From positions 1,302,001 through 1,366,000 of the forward strand of contig NZ_QYUO01000002.1 in NCBI RefSeq assembly GCF_003591035.1: DNA of 64,000 nt, written 5' to 3'. The translations under genes were made by a program, and so were the position numbers. Shown one piece after another: positions 19,329 to 27,887 of this stretch. Below the pieces are notes generated by a model. It made no database searches and was not told the DNA's origin. It saw only the letters and a list, made by a program, of their open reading frames with translations. Source of the DNA: Noviherbaspirillum saxi. GTDB taxonomy: Bacteria > Pseudomonadota > Gammaproteobacteria > Burkholderiales > Burkholderiaceae_D. Numbering within the stretch: position 1 is the stretch's first letter; every line of letters begins with the position of its first letter.

Positions 19329-20531
19329 CTACTCGCGATGGAATTGCTGGCGCAGATAGGCCAGGAAAGTCGCGTCCACATACAAGGCCTTGCCTTCCGA
19401 ATCCGACAGCTTGGCAACCGGCTGGCCATTGCACTTGAGCAGCTTCATTACGATATTGAGCGTTTCCGTCCCCATATCGTTCGACAGATTGGTGCCGATG
19501 CCGAATCCCATTTGTACGCGATCGGCAAACTCGGCATGCAACGACAAGGCTTTGGGAAGGTTAAGGCCATCCGAGAAAACCAGGCGCTTGGTATGCGCAT
19601 CGATCCGCAGTTTTGCATAGTGCGCCAATGCCTTGCGCGCCCATTCCGAAGGGTCGCCCGAATCATGGCGCAGTCCGTCGAACAGCTTGGCAAAATACAG
19701 ATCGAAATCATTGAGGAAGGCATCCATACCGACCACGTCGGTCAGTGCAATGCCCAGGTCGCCACGATATTCCTGCACCCAGGCTTCCAGCGATGCCTTT
19801 TGGAATTGCTTGAGCTGGACACCAACGGCCTGGAAAGTCTGCAAGTATTCATGCGCCATCGTGCCGATCGGAACAAGGCCATACTTGCGCGCAAGGTGCA
19901 CATTGGACGTGGCCTTGAAATACTCCGGCACTTCCTTATGCAAGGTGGCAACCACATGCTCATGCCAGCTTGCCGAAAATCGGCGGCGGGTACCGAAGTC
20001 AAAAAACTCGAATGGGTGGCGACGCTCTTTGGTTGATGCACCTTGCTGGCGCAGCAGGTCGATTTTTGCCTGTAGCCGCCTGCTTCCCTCTTCGATTGCC
20101 GCCGATCGATCAAAACGACGGCAATAGAGTTCGTTGACGATCGCCAGCACATAGACTTCCATGCCCATCACATGAATCTGTGGGCCCTTCGCCACAATGC
20201 TGAGATTGGCACCCTCGGTTTCGATGGTGAGATAGCGCCGCTGGAACTGGAAGATGCGCAGAAAATCAATGAAATCCGACTTCAGGAAAGGTCGCGTGCG
20301 CAAGTAGTCGAGGTCCGCATCGGTAAAACGCATTGCGCACAATGCATCCAATTCGCGCTCGACATCCTGCTTGAGATCGGCCAGCGGAAATGCCGGCGTA
20401 TTACGGCATACGAACCGGTACTCGGCCTGATTTGCAGGAAACGCATGCAGCAGCGATTGCCACATCGTGAACTTGTACAGGTCGGTATCGAGAAGATTGC
20501 GAATAATGGGTTCGAATGTGGTCGTCATCAT
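19329..20531 (-). CDS. pncB: Nicotinate phosphoribosyltransferase
   Basis: About 400 residues, as in E. coli PncB. The start MMTTTFEPIIRNLLDTDLYKFTM matches the family N-terminus; two adjacent ATGs (20531 and 20528) are possible, whereas the frame extends to 20582 without similarity. Conserved regions: FFDFGTRRRFS, GTMAHEYLQTFQ, LRHDSGDPSEWARKAL and FGIGTNLSNDMG, which bind nicotinate and the ribose-phosphate. It makes NAMN from nicotinate and PRPP in the NAD salvage pathway. Convergent with glcB and not obviously linked to its neighbours. Confidence 0.95.
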   Translation of the reverse strand: MMTTTFEPIIRNLLDTDLYKFTMWQSLLHAFPANQAEYRFVCRNTPAFPLADLKQDVERELDALCAMRFTDADLDYLRTRPFLKSDFIDFLRIFQFQRRYLTIETEGANLSIVAKGPQIHVMGMEVYVLAIVNELYCRRFDRSAAIEEGSRRLQAKIDLLRQQGASTKERRHPFEFFDFGTRRRFSASWHEHVVATLHKEVPEYFKATSNVHLARKYGLVPIGTMAHEYLQTFQAVGVQLKQFQKASLEAWVQEYRGDLGIALTDVVGMDAFLNDFDLYFAKLFDGLRHDSGDPSEWARKALAHYAKLRIDAHTKRLVFSDGLNLPKALSLHAEFADRVQMGFGIGTNLSNDMGTETLNIVMKLLKCNGQPVAKLSDSEGKALYVDATFLAYLRQQFHRE

Positions 20532-20662
20532 GTGAGTCCGGATGCAATATGGATGCCTGCACCGCGTCCATGCAGCGGACACCTGCTCGCTTCATTGTAC
20601 AACGCCATCGCCGTTCGCCCGTGGCGCCACGGGCGGCATCGCAAAGCCGATTGAGTATCGAT

Positions 20663-21043
20663 TCAGGCGTATTGTGCAAGGCCGTTGCCGAACGACCAGT
20701 TTTCCTTCTTTACCTCGACCAGGTTGATGAATACGTCTGCGGCTAAAAATACGCCGGATTCAGAGACCAGTTCCGCCATGCGACGAAACAACGCTTTCTT
20801 CATGTCGACTGTGCGGCCTTCGCGACAGGCCACTTGTACGAATACGACATTGCTCGTATGGCTGATGCCGAGGTAGGAAGGCGTACAAATCAATTCATCG
20901 GGTCCGCGTTCGCTGATGACCTGGAAGCGGTCGTCCGCGGGTACGTTGAAAGTTTCCGTCAACGCCTGATGGACAGCGTCGGATACGTGCCGCTTGGCTT
21001 CGGCGGAACTGCCTTTGGGCAGGAAGATGGATACAAAAGGCAT
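20663..21043 (-). CDS. Tautomerase-superfamily protein
   Basis: 126 residues starting MPFVSIFLPKGSSAE; after methionine removal Pro-1 would be the catalytic base, as in the 4-oxalocrotonate tautomerase superfamily. The length (about twice a 4-OT monomer) and the pattern fit the Tautomerase_2-type group. It is divergent from a LysR gene, a classic arrangement for control by that regulator. Substrate unknown; it could tautomerise a ring-cleavage product. Confidence 0.78.
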   Translation of the reverse strand: MPFVSIFLPKGSSAEAKRHVSDAVHQALTETFNVPADDRFQVISERGPDELICTPSYLGISHTSNVVFVQVACREGRTVDMKKALFRRMAELVSESGVFLAADVFINLVEVKKENWSFGNGLAQYA

Positions 21044-21176
21044 GGTGGCTCCTTGTGAATAGGTCGATGACAGGTTTGAGGCTGATTAAAACTGCTGCTG
21101 ACAGAAGCACTGTAGAGCGTTAAGATATATTTGTAAAATTCAAAGTTTTAATTAAATACTTTTATATTTCTCATAT

Positions 21177-22049
21177 ATGAGCAAGCTCCTGTTGGATATG
21201 GATTTGCTGCGGACGCTGGTGATCGGCATTACCACAGGCAGCTTTGCGCGGGCCGCCGACCGGATTGGTCGATCCCAATCGGCCGTCAGCCTGCAAATGA
21301 AAAAGTTGGAAGAACAGCTTGATGTCGAGATCTTCGAGAAGCAGGGACGCGCGCTGGCGCTGACCCCGGCTGGCAAAACCCTGCACGATTACGCGCTGCG
21401 CATGCTGGAACTCAACGCGGAAACCGTGGCCGCCGTGCGCGGATCGGCGATCATGGGCAGCGTGCGCTTCGGCATGTCCGTCGACTTCGAAAACACTTGG
21501 CTGCCGGCGACGCTGGCACGTTTCGCCCGCTCTCATCCGCATGTCGCAATCGAAATACGCATGGACCGCAATTCGGTGCTGGCGGCGCAAATCGAGCGCA
21601 ATGAAATCGATATCGCGCTGATCTTTTCCAACGACAGGCGCGCCGACATCAAGCGTGTCGCGGAACTGGACATGACCTGGATAGGCAAGCCGGACACGAA
21701 TTGGCCATCCGAGGAACCCCTGCCGCTGCTATTGCTGGAGAGTCCCTGCATATTTCGGCAGGCAGCCATCAAGGCACTGGACGACGCGGGGATCAAATGG
21801 CGTATCGCCGTGACCAGTCTCAGCCTGGGCGGCCTATGGGCGGCGGCAGAAGCCGGACTTGGGCTGACGGTACGGTCGGCGGTGTCGATCCCGCATGGTT
21901 TGGCAAACATCGGACCCGCGCGTGCATTGCCCGCATTGCCTCGAATCGGTCTTTGTATATCGCAGGCCGATAAGCCGACAACACCAGCGATCTCCCGCTT
22001 GCATGAGGTAATTACCGAGGTGTTGGCGGAAAACCTTTCTCTGAAGTAA
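21177..22049 (+). CDS. LysR-family transcriptional regulator
   Basis: 290 residues with an N-terminal winged helix-turn-helix (LLRTLVIGITTGSFARAADRIGRSQSAVSLQMKKLEEQLD) and a periplasmic-binding-like effector domain (about 90-290). It is divergent from the tautomerase gene with an AT-rich 133-base gap that would hold the LysR sites. The inducer is unknown. Confidence 0.88.
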   Translation: MSKLLLDMDLLRTLVIGITTGSFARAADRIGRSQSAVSLQMKKLEEQLDVEIFEKQGRALALTPAGKTLHDYALRMLELNAETVAAVRGSAIMGSVRFGMSVDFENTWLPATLARFARSHPHVAIEIRMDRNSVLAAQIERNEIDIALIFSNDRRADIKRVAELDMTWIGKPDTNWPSEEPLPLLLLESPCIFRQAAIKALDDAGIKWRIAVTSLSLGGLWAAAEAGLGLTVRSAVSIPHGLANIGPARALPALPRIGLCISQADKPTTPAISRLHEVITEVLAENLSLK

Positions 22050-22115
22050 ATAAACAAGAGATAACAAGAGAAGGATTTCAACGGGATCTCAAATAATCAT
22101 GCAATGTGCTTGCTT

Positions 22116-22132
22116 CTAGACGACCGGTCTAG
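22116..22132. promoter_or_regulatory. Operator copy 1 upstream of the TetR gene
   Basis: CTAGAC-GACCG-GTCTAG, a perfect 6-5-6 inverted repeat 14 bases ahead of the tetR start. The same core recurs twice ahead of the ene-reductase gene, so it is most likely the autoregulatory site of this TetR protein. Confidence 0.75.
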
Positions 22133-22145
22133 TAGTATCCATCCC

Positions 22146-22745
22146 ATGGATCGCAACGCAAATTATCAGGACACTCGTGAACGCATTCTCTCGGCGGGAG
22201 AAGCGCTTATTCTTGCGCGCGGGTTTTCCGCTGTCGGCTTGAGTGAAATCCTGGGCAAGGCCGAAGTGCCGAAAGGCTCGTTTTATCATTACTTCAAATC
22301 GAAGGAAGGTTTCGGCGTAGCGCTGCTGGAGCGGTATTTTCAAGACTATGAATCGCGTTTTGCGACCCGCAATGCAGCAAGAACTTGCACGGGACGCGAT
22401 CTGGTATTGGGTTACTTCAAGGTTTGGCTGGATAACCAGACTGCCTGCGGCGCGCATCATTCCTGTCTCGCGGTGAAGCTCGCGGCGGAAGTATGCGACC
22501 TGTCCGAAGCGATGCGCGAAGAACTGTCTGCCGGGATGAACCGCATTGTCGGACACTTTACGAGTGCGCTTCGGCTCGGCAAAACAGATGGATCCATCCA
22601 TGAAGATATCGAACCGGAGCAACTGGCCGAGTCGCTATATGCAATGTGGGTAGGAGCGAGCGTGCTGGCACGGGCGAATGGTTCCAATGCTTCACTGGAG
22701 CGCGCTTATGCGCAAACCCGACAAATGCTTGACGGAACAAAGTAA
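22146..22745 (+). CDS. TetR-family regulator (NemR-like)
   Basis: About 199 residues. The N-terminal helix-turn-helix reads GFSAVGLSEILGKAEVPKGSFYHYFKSKEGFG; the rest is the ligand domain with cysteines (e.g. TACGAHHSC) that could sense electrophiles, as NemR does. The frame extends to 22104 but that part covers operator copy 1; the ATG at 22146 fits the family start. With the ene-reductase that follows it forms a sensor/detoxifier pair, and both promoters carry the same palindrome. Confidence 0.87.
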   Translation: MDRNANYQDTRERILSAGEALILARGFSAVGLSEILGKAEVPKGSFYHYFKSKEGFGVALLERYFQDYESRFATRNAARTCTGRDLVLGYFKVWLDNQTACGAHHSCLAVKLAAEVCDLSEAMREELSAGMNRIVGHFTSALRLGKTDGSIHEDIEPEQLAESLYAMWVGASVLARANGSNASLERAYAQTRQMLDGTK

Positions 22746-22750
22746 TAACG

Positions 22751-22773
22751 TGCCGGTCATTCGGCATTTTTTT
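22751..22773 (+). terminator. Intrinsic terminator after the TetR gene
   Basis: TGCCG-GTCATT-CGGCA followed by seven T residues, directly after the tetR stop. Short stem but a good U-tract; it implies that the ene-reductase is mainly transcribed from its own promoter further on. Confidence 0.65.
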
Positions 22774-22781
22774 GAATCGAA

Positions 22782-22802
22782 AATTAGACGACCGGTCTAA
22801 TT
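22782..22802. promoter_or_regulatory. Operator copy 2 (TetR/ene-reductase intergenic)
   Basis: AATTAGAC-GACCG-GTCTAATT, a perfect 8-5-8 inverted repeat and the best of three copies. It lies between the tetR terminator and the ene-reductase gene. Confidence 0.78.
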
Positions 22803-22842
22803 ATTTCTTTCTGGGCTATGCCCATTTTTATTCGGTCGCCAC

Positions 22843-22857
22843 TAGCCGACCGGTCTA
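22843..22857. promoter_or_regulatory. Operator copy 3 (ene-reductase promoter)
   Basis: TAGCC-GACCG-GTCTA, the same core with one mismatched arm base, ending 15 bases before the ene-reductase ATG; a bound repressor here would block transcription or initiation. Confidence 0.68.
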
Positions 22858-22872
22858 ATAAAAGGAGCTTTT

Positions 22873-23979
22873 ATGTACGACAACCTGCTGTCGCCGGTAA
22901 ACGCCGGATCTATCACCTTATCCAACCGTACCGTCATGGCTCCGCTGACACGTTCGCGCGCCGGGCAACCGGGTGATGTTCCGACCGAATTGAATACTGA
23001 ATACTACGCGCAACGCGCCGGTGCCGGCCTGATCGTGTCGGAAGGCACTCAAGTATCCAGACAAGGCCAAGGGTATGCGTGGACGCCAGGCATCTATACC
23101 GATGAGCAGGAAGCCGGCTGGAAAAAAGTCACCGAAGCAGTGCACGCGAAAGGCGGCCGCATCGCCGCCCAGTTATGGCACGTCGGTCGCATATCGCATC
23201 CGCTACTGCAAGCCGATGGCGCAGATCCCGTGGCTCCCTCCGCCGTGATTGCACGCAACGCGAAATGCTTCGTCGTCCAGCCTGACGGCACCACCGCGAA
23301 TGTTCCGACCGGCAAGCCGCGTGCGCTGACCACGCCTGAAATCAAGGATATTGTCGAGCAATATCGTCAGGCGGCGGCGCGCGCCGATCGCGCCGGTTTC
23401 GATTTCATTGAAATCCATTCCGCGAACGGCTATCTACCGCATCAGTTCCTGTCGACCAATTCCAATCTGCGTACCGACGAGTACGGTGGCTCAATCGAAA
23501 ACCGTGCGCGCTTCGTGCTTGAAGTAGTGGATGCGGCCATCGCCGAAATGGGTGCGGATCGCGTCGGCGTCAGGCTGTCACCGCACTTCATCGCGCATGA
23601 CATAGCTGACGAAGAAGCCGACGCCAGCACCCTGTACCTGGCAAAGGAATTTACCCGTCGCGGCATCGCTTACCTGCACATTGCCGAGCCCGACTGGGTC
23701 GGCGGCCCCGAACTGAGCGATGAATTCCGCCGCCAGATCCGTGCGAACTTCAATGGCCTGCTGATTTTCTGCGGTGGCTATACGGCAGCCGAAGCCGACG
23801 CCCTGATTGCCAACAAGATCGGCGACGCAGTCGCATTCGGCCGTCCCTTCCTTGCCAACCCGGACCTGGTCGAACGTTTCCGTCACGGCGCGGGATTGAA
23901 CAAGCCTGATCAAAGCACGTACTACGGTGGCAGCGGGCGTGGTTACACCGATTACCCTACGCTGAAGCAGGCGGCATAA
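22873..23979 (+). CDS. nemA: Old Yellow Enzyme family ene-reductase (NemA-like)
   Basis: 368-residue FMN barrel, the length typical of NemA/xenobiotic reductases. MAPLTRSRAGQPGDVPTELN, AAQLWHVGRISHP, and IHSANGYLPHQFLSTNSNLRTDEYGGS hold the flavin contacts and the His/Asn pair that binds the activating group of the substrate. AAAGGAG precedes the ATG. It reduces activated alkenes, nitro compounds or maleimides with NADPH. Control by the adjacent TetR is strongly suggested by the shared operator. Confidence 0.92.
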   Translation: MYDNLLSPVNAGSITLSNRTVMAPLTRSRAGQPGDVPTELNTEYYAQRAGAGLIVSEGTQVSRQGQGYAWTPGIYTDEQEAGWKKVTEAVHAKGGRIAAQLWHVGRISHPLLQADGADPVAPSAVIARNAKCFVVQPDGTTANVPTGKPRALTTPEIKDIVEQYRQAAARADRAGFDFIEIHSANGYLPHQFLSTNSNLRTDEYGGSIENRARFVLEVVDAAIAEMGADRVGVRLSPHFIAHDIADEEADASTLYLAKEFTRRGIAYLHIAEPDWVGGPELSDEFRRQIRANFNGLLIFCGGYTAAEADALIANKIGDAVAFGRPFLANPDLVERFRHGAGLNKPDQSTYYGGSGRGYTDYPTLKQAA

Positions 23980-24042
23980 GTTATCGACCAATGCAATAGA
24001 GGCAGTGACAAGCCATCGTCGCTGCCGGCATGACAGTCATGA

Positions 24043-24071
24043 GGCTTTCGCGTGCTTACTACGCGAAAGCC
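24043..24071. terminator. Hairpin between convergent ene-reductase and metallo-hydrolase genes
   Basis: GGCTTTCGCGT and ACGCGAAAGCC pair perfectly (11 bases) around a seven-base loop. There is no T-run, so termination may be Rho-assisted; the position between two convergent stops supports a bidirectional role. Confidence 0.5.
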
Positions 24072-24077
24072 AATCCA

Positions 24078-25079
24078 TCACTTAGGAAGCAGCGGAGAGT
24101 ATTCAAGCGGCACCCATGCATACCCCTTCTTTTCCGCGCGGACATGTCCGATGCCGGGGAAAGGAAGATGCGCGCCCGCGATCCACAGTTTGTTCCTGGC
24201 CGCGTCGGCAAAGATTTTCTTGCGGGTGGCAATCGCCTGTTTGTTGTCGACATCGAATTCAATCGCCACTTCCGGCCGCGCGAATTGCACGGCGTGACTG
24301 TGCACGATATCACCCCATATCAACAGCTTTTGATCCGCGGATGAGAACTGGTAGCCGGCATGCCCGGGCGTATGCCCATGCGCTGGCACCGAAACGACGC
24401 CTGGCACCAGCGTGTCGCCCGCGCCGAACTGTTTCAGCTTGTTGTCGCGCACATACGGTGCAACCGCATCTTCCGCCATCTTGAAGAAGGGTTGCATTTC
24501 CTTGGGCGCCTTAGCCGCTACGTTCTTGTCCAGCCAGAATGCCGCCTCTTCCTTCGCCACAAATACGGTCGCATTCGGAAACGCCGGCTTGCCGTCGGCG
24601 GTTGAAATACCGCATACATGGTCGCCATGCAAATGCGTGATCAACACCGTATCGATTTGCGCCGGTTCATACCCGGCCGCGCGAATGTTGTCGCCGATGA
24701 CGCCCAGCGTCGGGCCGAAGCATTTGGCGGCCCCTGCATCGACCAGAATCAGGTTGTTGCCGGTATTGACGAGATAGGCATTGACCGCCGTCTGTACGCC
24801 CTTTGACGATGCGATAAACATGCGTGCCAGAAGCTGCTGGATATCCTTGGCGCTGGCCCCCTTCAAAAGCTTTTGATCGAGCGCGACATAACCATCGTAG
24901 AGGGCCGTGACTTCAATGTCGCCGAGCTGCATGCGGTAGTAACCAGGGACTTGAGTGGCTTGTTTAGCGGGCGGAGCCGCCGTCGCAATGACGGGGACCG
25001 CTGCAATCGATACCGCAGTGCCGGCAACGATGGAGGCAAGCAACTGTTTAAACTTAGTGCGTGAAGACGTTTGCGCCAT
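24078..25079 (-). CDS. Secreted metallo-beta-lactamase-fold hydrolase
   Basis: 333 residues. The first ~35 residues form a Sec signal peptide ending in ATA. The zinc motif is intact: TVLITHLHGDHVCGI (HxHxDH), then AHGHTPGH, IWGDIVH and a late AGAHLPFPGIG. It is therefore a periplasmic zinc hydrolase of the lactonase/methyl-parathion-hydrolase-like group. It neighbours the phenylacetate genes but is separated from paaK by about 115 bases on the same strand; a functional link is uncertain. Confidence 0.87.
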   Translation of the reverse strand: MAQTSSRTKFKQLLASIVAGTAVSIAAVPVIATAAPPAKQATQVPGYYRMQLGDIEVTALYDGYVALDQKLLKGASAKDIQQLLARMFIASSKGVQTAVNAYLVNTGNNLILVDAGAAKCFGPTLGVIGDNIRAAGYEPAQIDTVLITHLHGDHVCGISTADGKPAFPNATVFVAKEEAAFWLDKNVAAKAPKEMQPFFKMAEDAVAPYVRDNKLKQFGAGDTLVPGVVSVPAHGHTPGHAGYQFSSADQKLLIWGDIVHSHAVQFARPEVAIEFDVDNKQAIATRKKIFADAARNKLWIAGAHLPFPGIGHVRAEKKGYAWVPLEYSPLLPK

Positions 25080-25195
25080 GAAGTATTCCCTCTTCGTTCA
25101 ATAGAACCGGGAATCATAGCGCAAACGGATGAAATGCTCAGATGGCTGCATGGACATGGATACGCAGGCGGCCCATGCAGCTTCACCCGGAACGT

Positions 25196-26515
25196 CTATC
25201 GCGGACGTTTGTCGACAACGCGCCTGGCCTTGCCGGTGGCGGTGCGCTCGACACCTTCGGATGCCAGCACTTGCACCTCGGTGGTCACACCGACATAGAC
25301 CTTGATCTGGTGCTGCAGCTCGCGCGCCACCGCATCGGTTTCAACCGCAGACAATTTCCCTGAAATCTCGGGCCGCAATTCCACGATCACGTCGAGCTTG
25401 TCCAGATGTCCGTCACGACCCAGCACCAGCTGGTATTGCGGCGCGAGCCTAGACTGTTTCAGCACCAGTTCTTCTATTTGCGAGGGAAAAACATTGACGC
25501 CACGGATGATCAGCATGTCGTCGGACCGTCCCGTGATCTTGGCGATGCGCCGCATGGAGCGCGATGTCGGCGGCAGCAGTCGCGTCAGGTCGCGTGTGCG
25601 ATAACGAATGATGGGCAAAGCCTCCTTGGTCAGCGAAGTGAACACCAGTTCGCCCTCTTCCCCGTCTGCCACCACTTCGCCCGTATCCGGGTTGATGATC
25701 TCGGGATAGAAATGGTCTTCCCAGATGACCGGGCCATCCTTGCTTTCTATGCATTCGCTTGCCACACCAGGGCCGATCACTTCGGACAAGCCATAAATGT
25801 CGACCGCATCGATGCCGGCGCGTTGTTCGATTTCCGCGCGCATCGCGTCGGTCCATGGCTCTGCACCGAAGATACCGACCTTTAGCGAACTGGCCGCCGC
25901 ATCGAGTCCCTGGCGCTGGTACTCTTCGACGATATTGAGCATGTACGAAGGTGTGACCATGATGATGTCGGGCTTGAAATCCTCAATCAGCTGGACCTGT
26001 TTTTCGGTCTGGCCGCCGGACATAGGAATGACCGTGCATCCCAGCCGCTCCGCGCCGTAATGCGCGCCCAAGCCTCCGGTGAACAATCCATACCCGTAGG
26101 CGATGTGGACAATATCGCCGGCGCGGCCGCCAGCCGCACGGATGGAACGCGCCACCACATCGGCCCAGGTATCGATATCCTTTTGGGTATAACCGACGAC
26201 GGTCGGCTTGCCTGTCGTGCCGCTGGATGCATGGACGCGCACGACCTTTTCGCGCGGAACCGCAAACATCTTGAATGGGTAGTTGTCGCGCAGATCCTTC
26301 TTGGTAGTGAAGGGAAACTTGGCTAGGTCGGCCAGGCTCTTCAGATCATCCGGATGAACGCCTGCCTTGTCGAATGCCGTACGGTAGTGCGGCACGTTGT
26401 CATACGCATGCCTGACCGTCCACTTCATGCGCTCCAGTTGCAGCGCCTGCAGTTCGTCTTTGCTCGCGCGTTCAATGGGGTCGAGCTCGCCCGGGTTAGG
26501 ATTGCGTTGCGGCAT
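25196..26515 (-). CDS. paaK: Phenylacetate-CoA ligase
   Basis: 439 residues. VHASSGTTGKPTVVGYT is the nucleotide loop, IYGLSEVIGPGVASEC the A5-type motif, ITGRSDDMLIIRGVNVFPSQ the hinge, and ERTATGKARRVVDKR the C-terminal catalytic lysine region; all are typical of PaaK. AAGGAG precedes the ATG. It makes phenylacetyl-CoA, the first step of the pathway, and closes the minus-strand paaABCDE-G-I-K operon. Confidence 0.96.
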   Translation of the reverse strand: MPQRNPNPGELDPIERASKDELQALQLERMKWTVRHAYDNVPHYRTAFDKAGVHPDDLKSLADLAKFPFTTKKDLRDNYPFKMFAVPREKVVRVHASSGTTGKPTVVGYTQKDIDTWADVVARSIRAAGGRAGDIVHIAYGYGLFTGGLGAHYGAERLGCTVIPMSGGQTEKQVQLIEDFKPDIIMVTPSYMLNIVEEYQRQGLDAAASSLKVGIFGAEPWTDAMRAEIEQRAGIDAVDIYGLSEVIGPGVASECIESKDGPVIWEDHFYPEIINPDTGEVVADGEEGELVFTSLTKEALPIIRYRTRDLTRLLPPTSRSMRRIAKITGRSDDMLIIRGVNVFPSQIEELVLKQSRLAPQYQLVLGRDGHLDKLDVIVELRPEISGKLSAVETDAVARELQHQIKVYVGVTTEVQVLASEGVERTATGKARRVVDKRPR

Positions 26516-26569
26516 GGCTGTCTCCTTATGATTTGTAATCTGCGTCTCGATCGAGTCGGCAAAAAAACC

Positions 26570-27034
26570 TTAATCTGTGCGAGTGGCCATGCTGGCCAGC
26601 ACTTCGCCCTTGATCTGATGCGACTTCCCGCGAAAAAGCGCGATACGGTCGCCGTGCTGGTTGGTGACCGTGACATCGTATACGCCGGTCTTGCCGCTAC
26701 GCGCCTGCTCGACCGCCTCAGCTAACAGCACATCACCTTCGCGGCCGGGCGCCAGATATTCGATCGAACATCCGGCTGCAACGGTATTGAGATTGTAGCT
26801 ATTGCAGGCAAAGGCAAATGCGCTGTCGGCCAGCGCAAAAATGAATCCGCCATGGCAGGTCTGGTGGCCGTTCAGCATGTCCGAACGCACACGCATCGTC
26901 AGCTGCGCACTGCCCGGTGCGATCCCGACAATACGCATGCCGAGCGACTTGGTCGCTTCGTCGCGCTCGTACATGGCTGCCGATGCCGCAGCCGCCAGCG
27001 CCTGCGCATCATGTTCGTGATTGACTTCGTGCAT
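26570..27034 (-). CDS. paaI: Phenylacetate-pathway thioesterase PaaI
   Basis: About 154 residues, single hot-dog domain with HQTCHGGFIFALADSAFAFACN, the PaaI active-site helix (catalytic Asp in ALADSAF). The ATG at 27034 with GAGGGA upstream is chosen; a GTG at 27067 overlapping the paaG stop would add 11 residues. PaaI clears dead-end CoA esters so that free CoA is not trapped when ring cleavage stalls. Confidence 0.93.
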   Translation of the reverse strand: MHEVNHEHDAQALAAAASAAMYERDEATKSLGMRIVGIAPGSAQLTMRVRSDMLNGHQTCHGGFIFALADSAFAFACNSYNLNTVAAGCSIEYLAPGREGDVLLAEAVEQARSGKTGVYDVTVTNQHGDRIALFRGKSHQIKGEVLASMATRTD

Positions 27035-27063
27035 GTATTGCGCTCCCTCGTATTTCTCTTGTG

Positions 27064-27855
27064 TCACTTACCCTTGAACTGCGGCGTGCGCTTTTCAACG
27101 AAGGCAGCGACGCCTTCGCGGTAGTCATGGCTGCGCCCAAGTTCGCGCATGAAATCTCGCTCCAGGTCGAGTTGCTGCGGCAAGGTGTTGGATGGGCTGG
27201 CATGGATCGCCTGCTTGGTGCGTGCAAGACCCAGTGTAGGCGCGGAGGCGAAATGCCGCGCCAGCTTGTCGACTTCGGCGGACAGTTGATCGTCGTCCAC
27301 GCATTTCCAGATCAATCCCCATTCTTCCGCGCGCTCGGCGGTCAGTTTTTCGCCGAGCATGGCCAGGCCCATTGCGCGCGCGGTGCCAATCAGTCGCGGC
27401 AAGAAGTAGGTACCGCCGGTATCCGGTATCAGGCCGAGGCGGCAGAATGCTTCGACGAAGGATGCGGATTTCGCCGCGATCACGATATCCGCTGCCAGCG
27501 CGATATTGGCGCCGGCACCCGCCGCAACGCCATTGACAGCGCAGATCACCGGCACAGGCAAATTGCGCAGCGCAAGGACCAGCGGGCCGTAATATTTTTC
27601 AACCGACTCGCCGAGATCCACCGACTCGGCTCCCGGAGCGACGGCGCGATCCGCCAGGTCCTGGCCCGCGCAAAATCCCCGTCCGGCTCCGGTCAGGATG
27701 AATACCCGCACCGATGTATCGGCCTTCACTGCTTCCAGCGCTTCACGCACTTCAAGATGCATTGCTGCGGTAAAGCTGTTCAGCTTGTCGGGCCGATTCA
27801 GCGTCAGTCGCGCAACACCGTCACTGATCTCGAACAGAATATGTTGATATGCCAT
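27064..27855 (-). CDS. paaG: Ring 1,2-epoxyphenylacetyl-CoA isomerase
   Basis: 263-residue crotonase. GRGFCAGQDLADR, VNGVAAGAGANIALAADIV and EAFCRLGLIPDTGGTYFLPRL are typical of PaaG. GAGGAAG precedes the ATG. It converts the epoxide made by PaaABCE into the oxepin form used by PaaZ. It lies between paaE and paaI in the operon. Confidence 0.95.
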   Translation of the reverse strand: MAYQHILFEISDGVARLTLNRPDKLNSFTAAMHLEVREALEAVKADTSVRVFILTGAGRGFCAGQDLADRAVAPGAESVDLGESVEKYYGPLVLALRNLPVPVICAVNGVAAGAGANIALAADIVIAAKSASFVEAFCRLGLIPDTGGTYFLPRLIGTARAMGLAMLGEKLTAERAEEWGLIWKCVDDDQLSAEVDKLARHFASAPTLGLARTKQAIHASPSNTLPQQLDLERDFMRELGRSHDYREGVAAFVEKRTPQFKGK

Positions 27856-27887
27856 CGCTTCCTCTCAAAAATTGCATCATCGGATAA

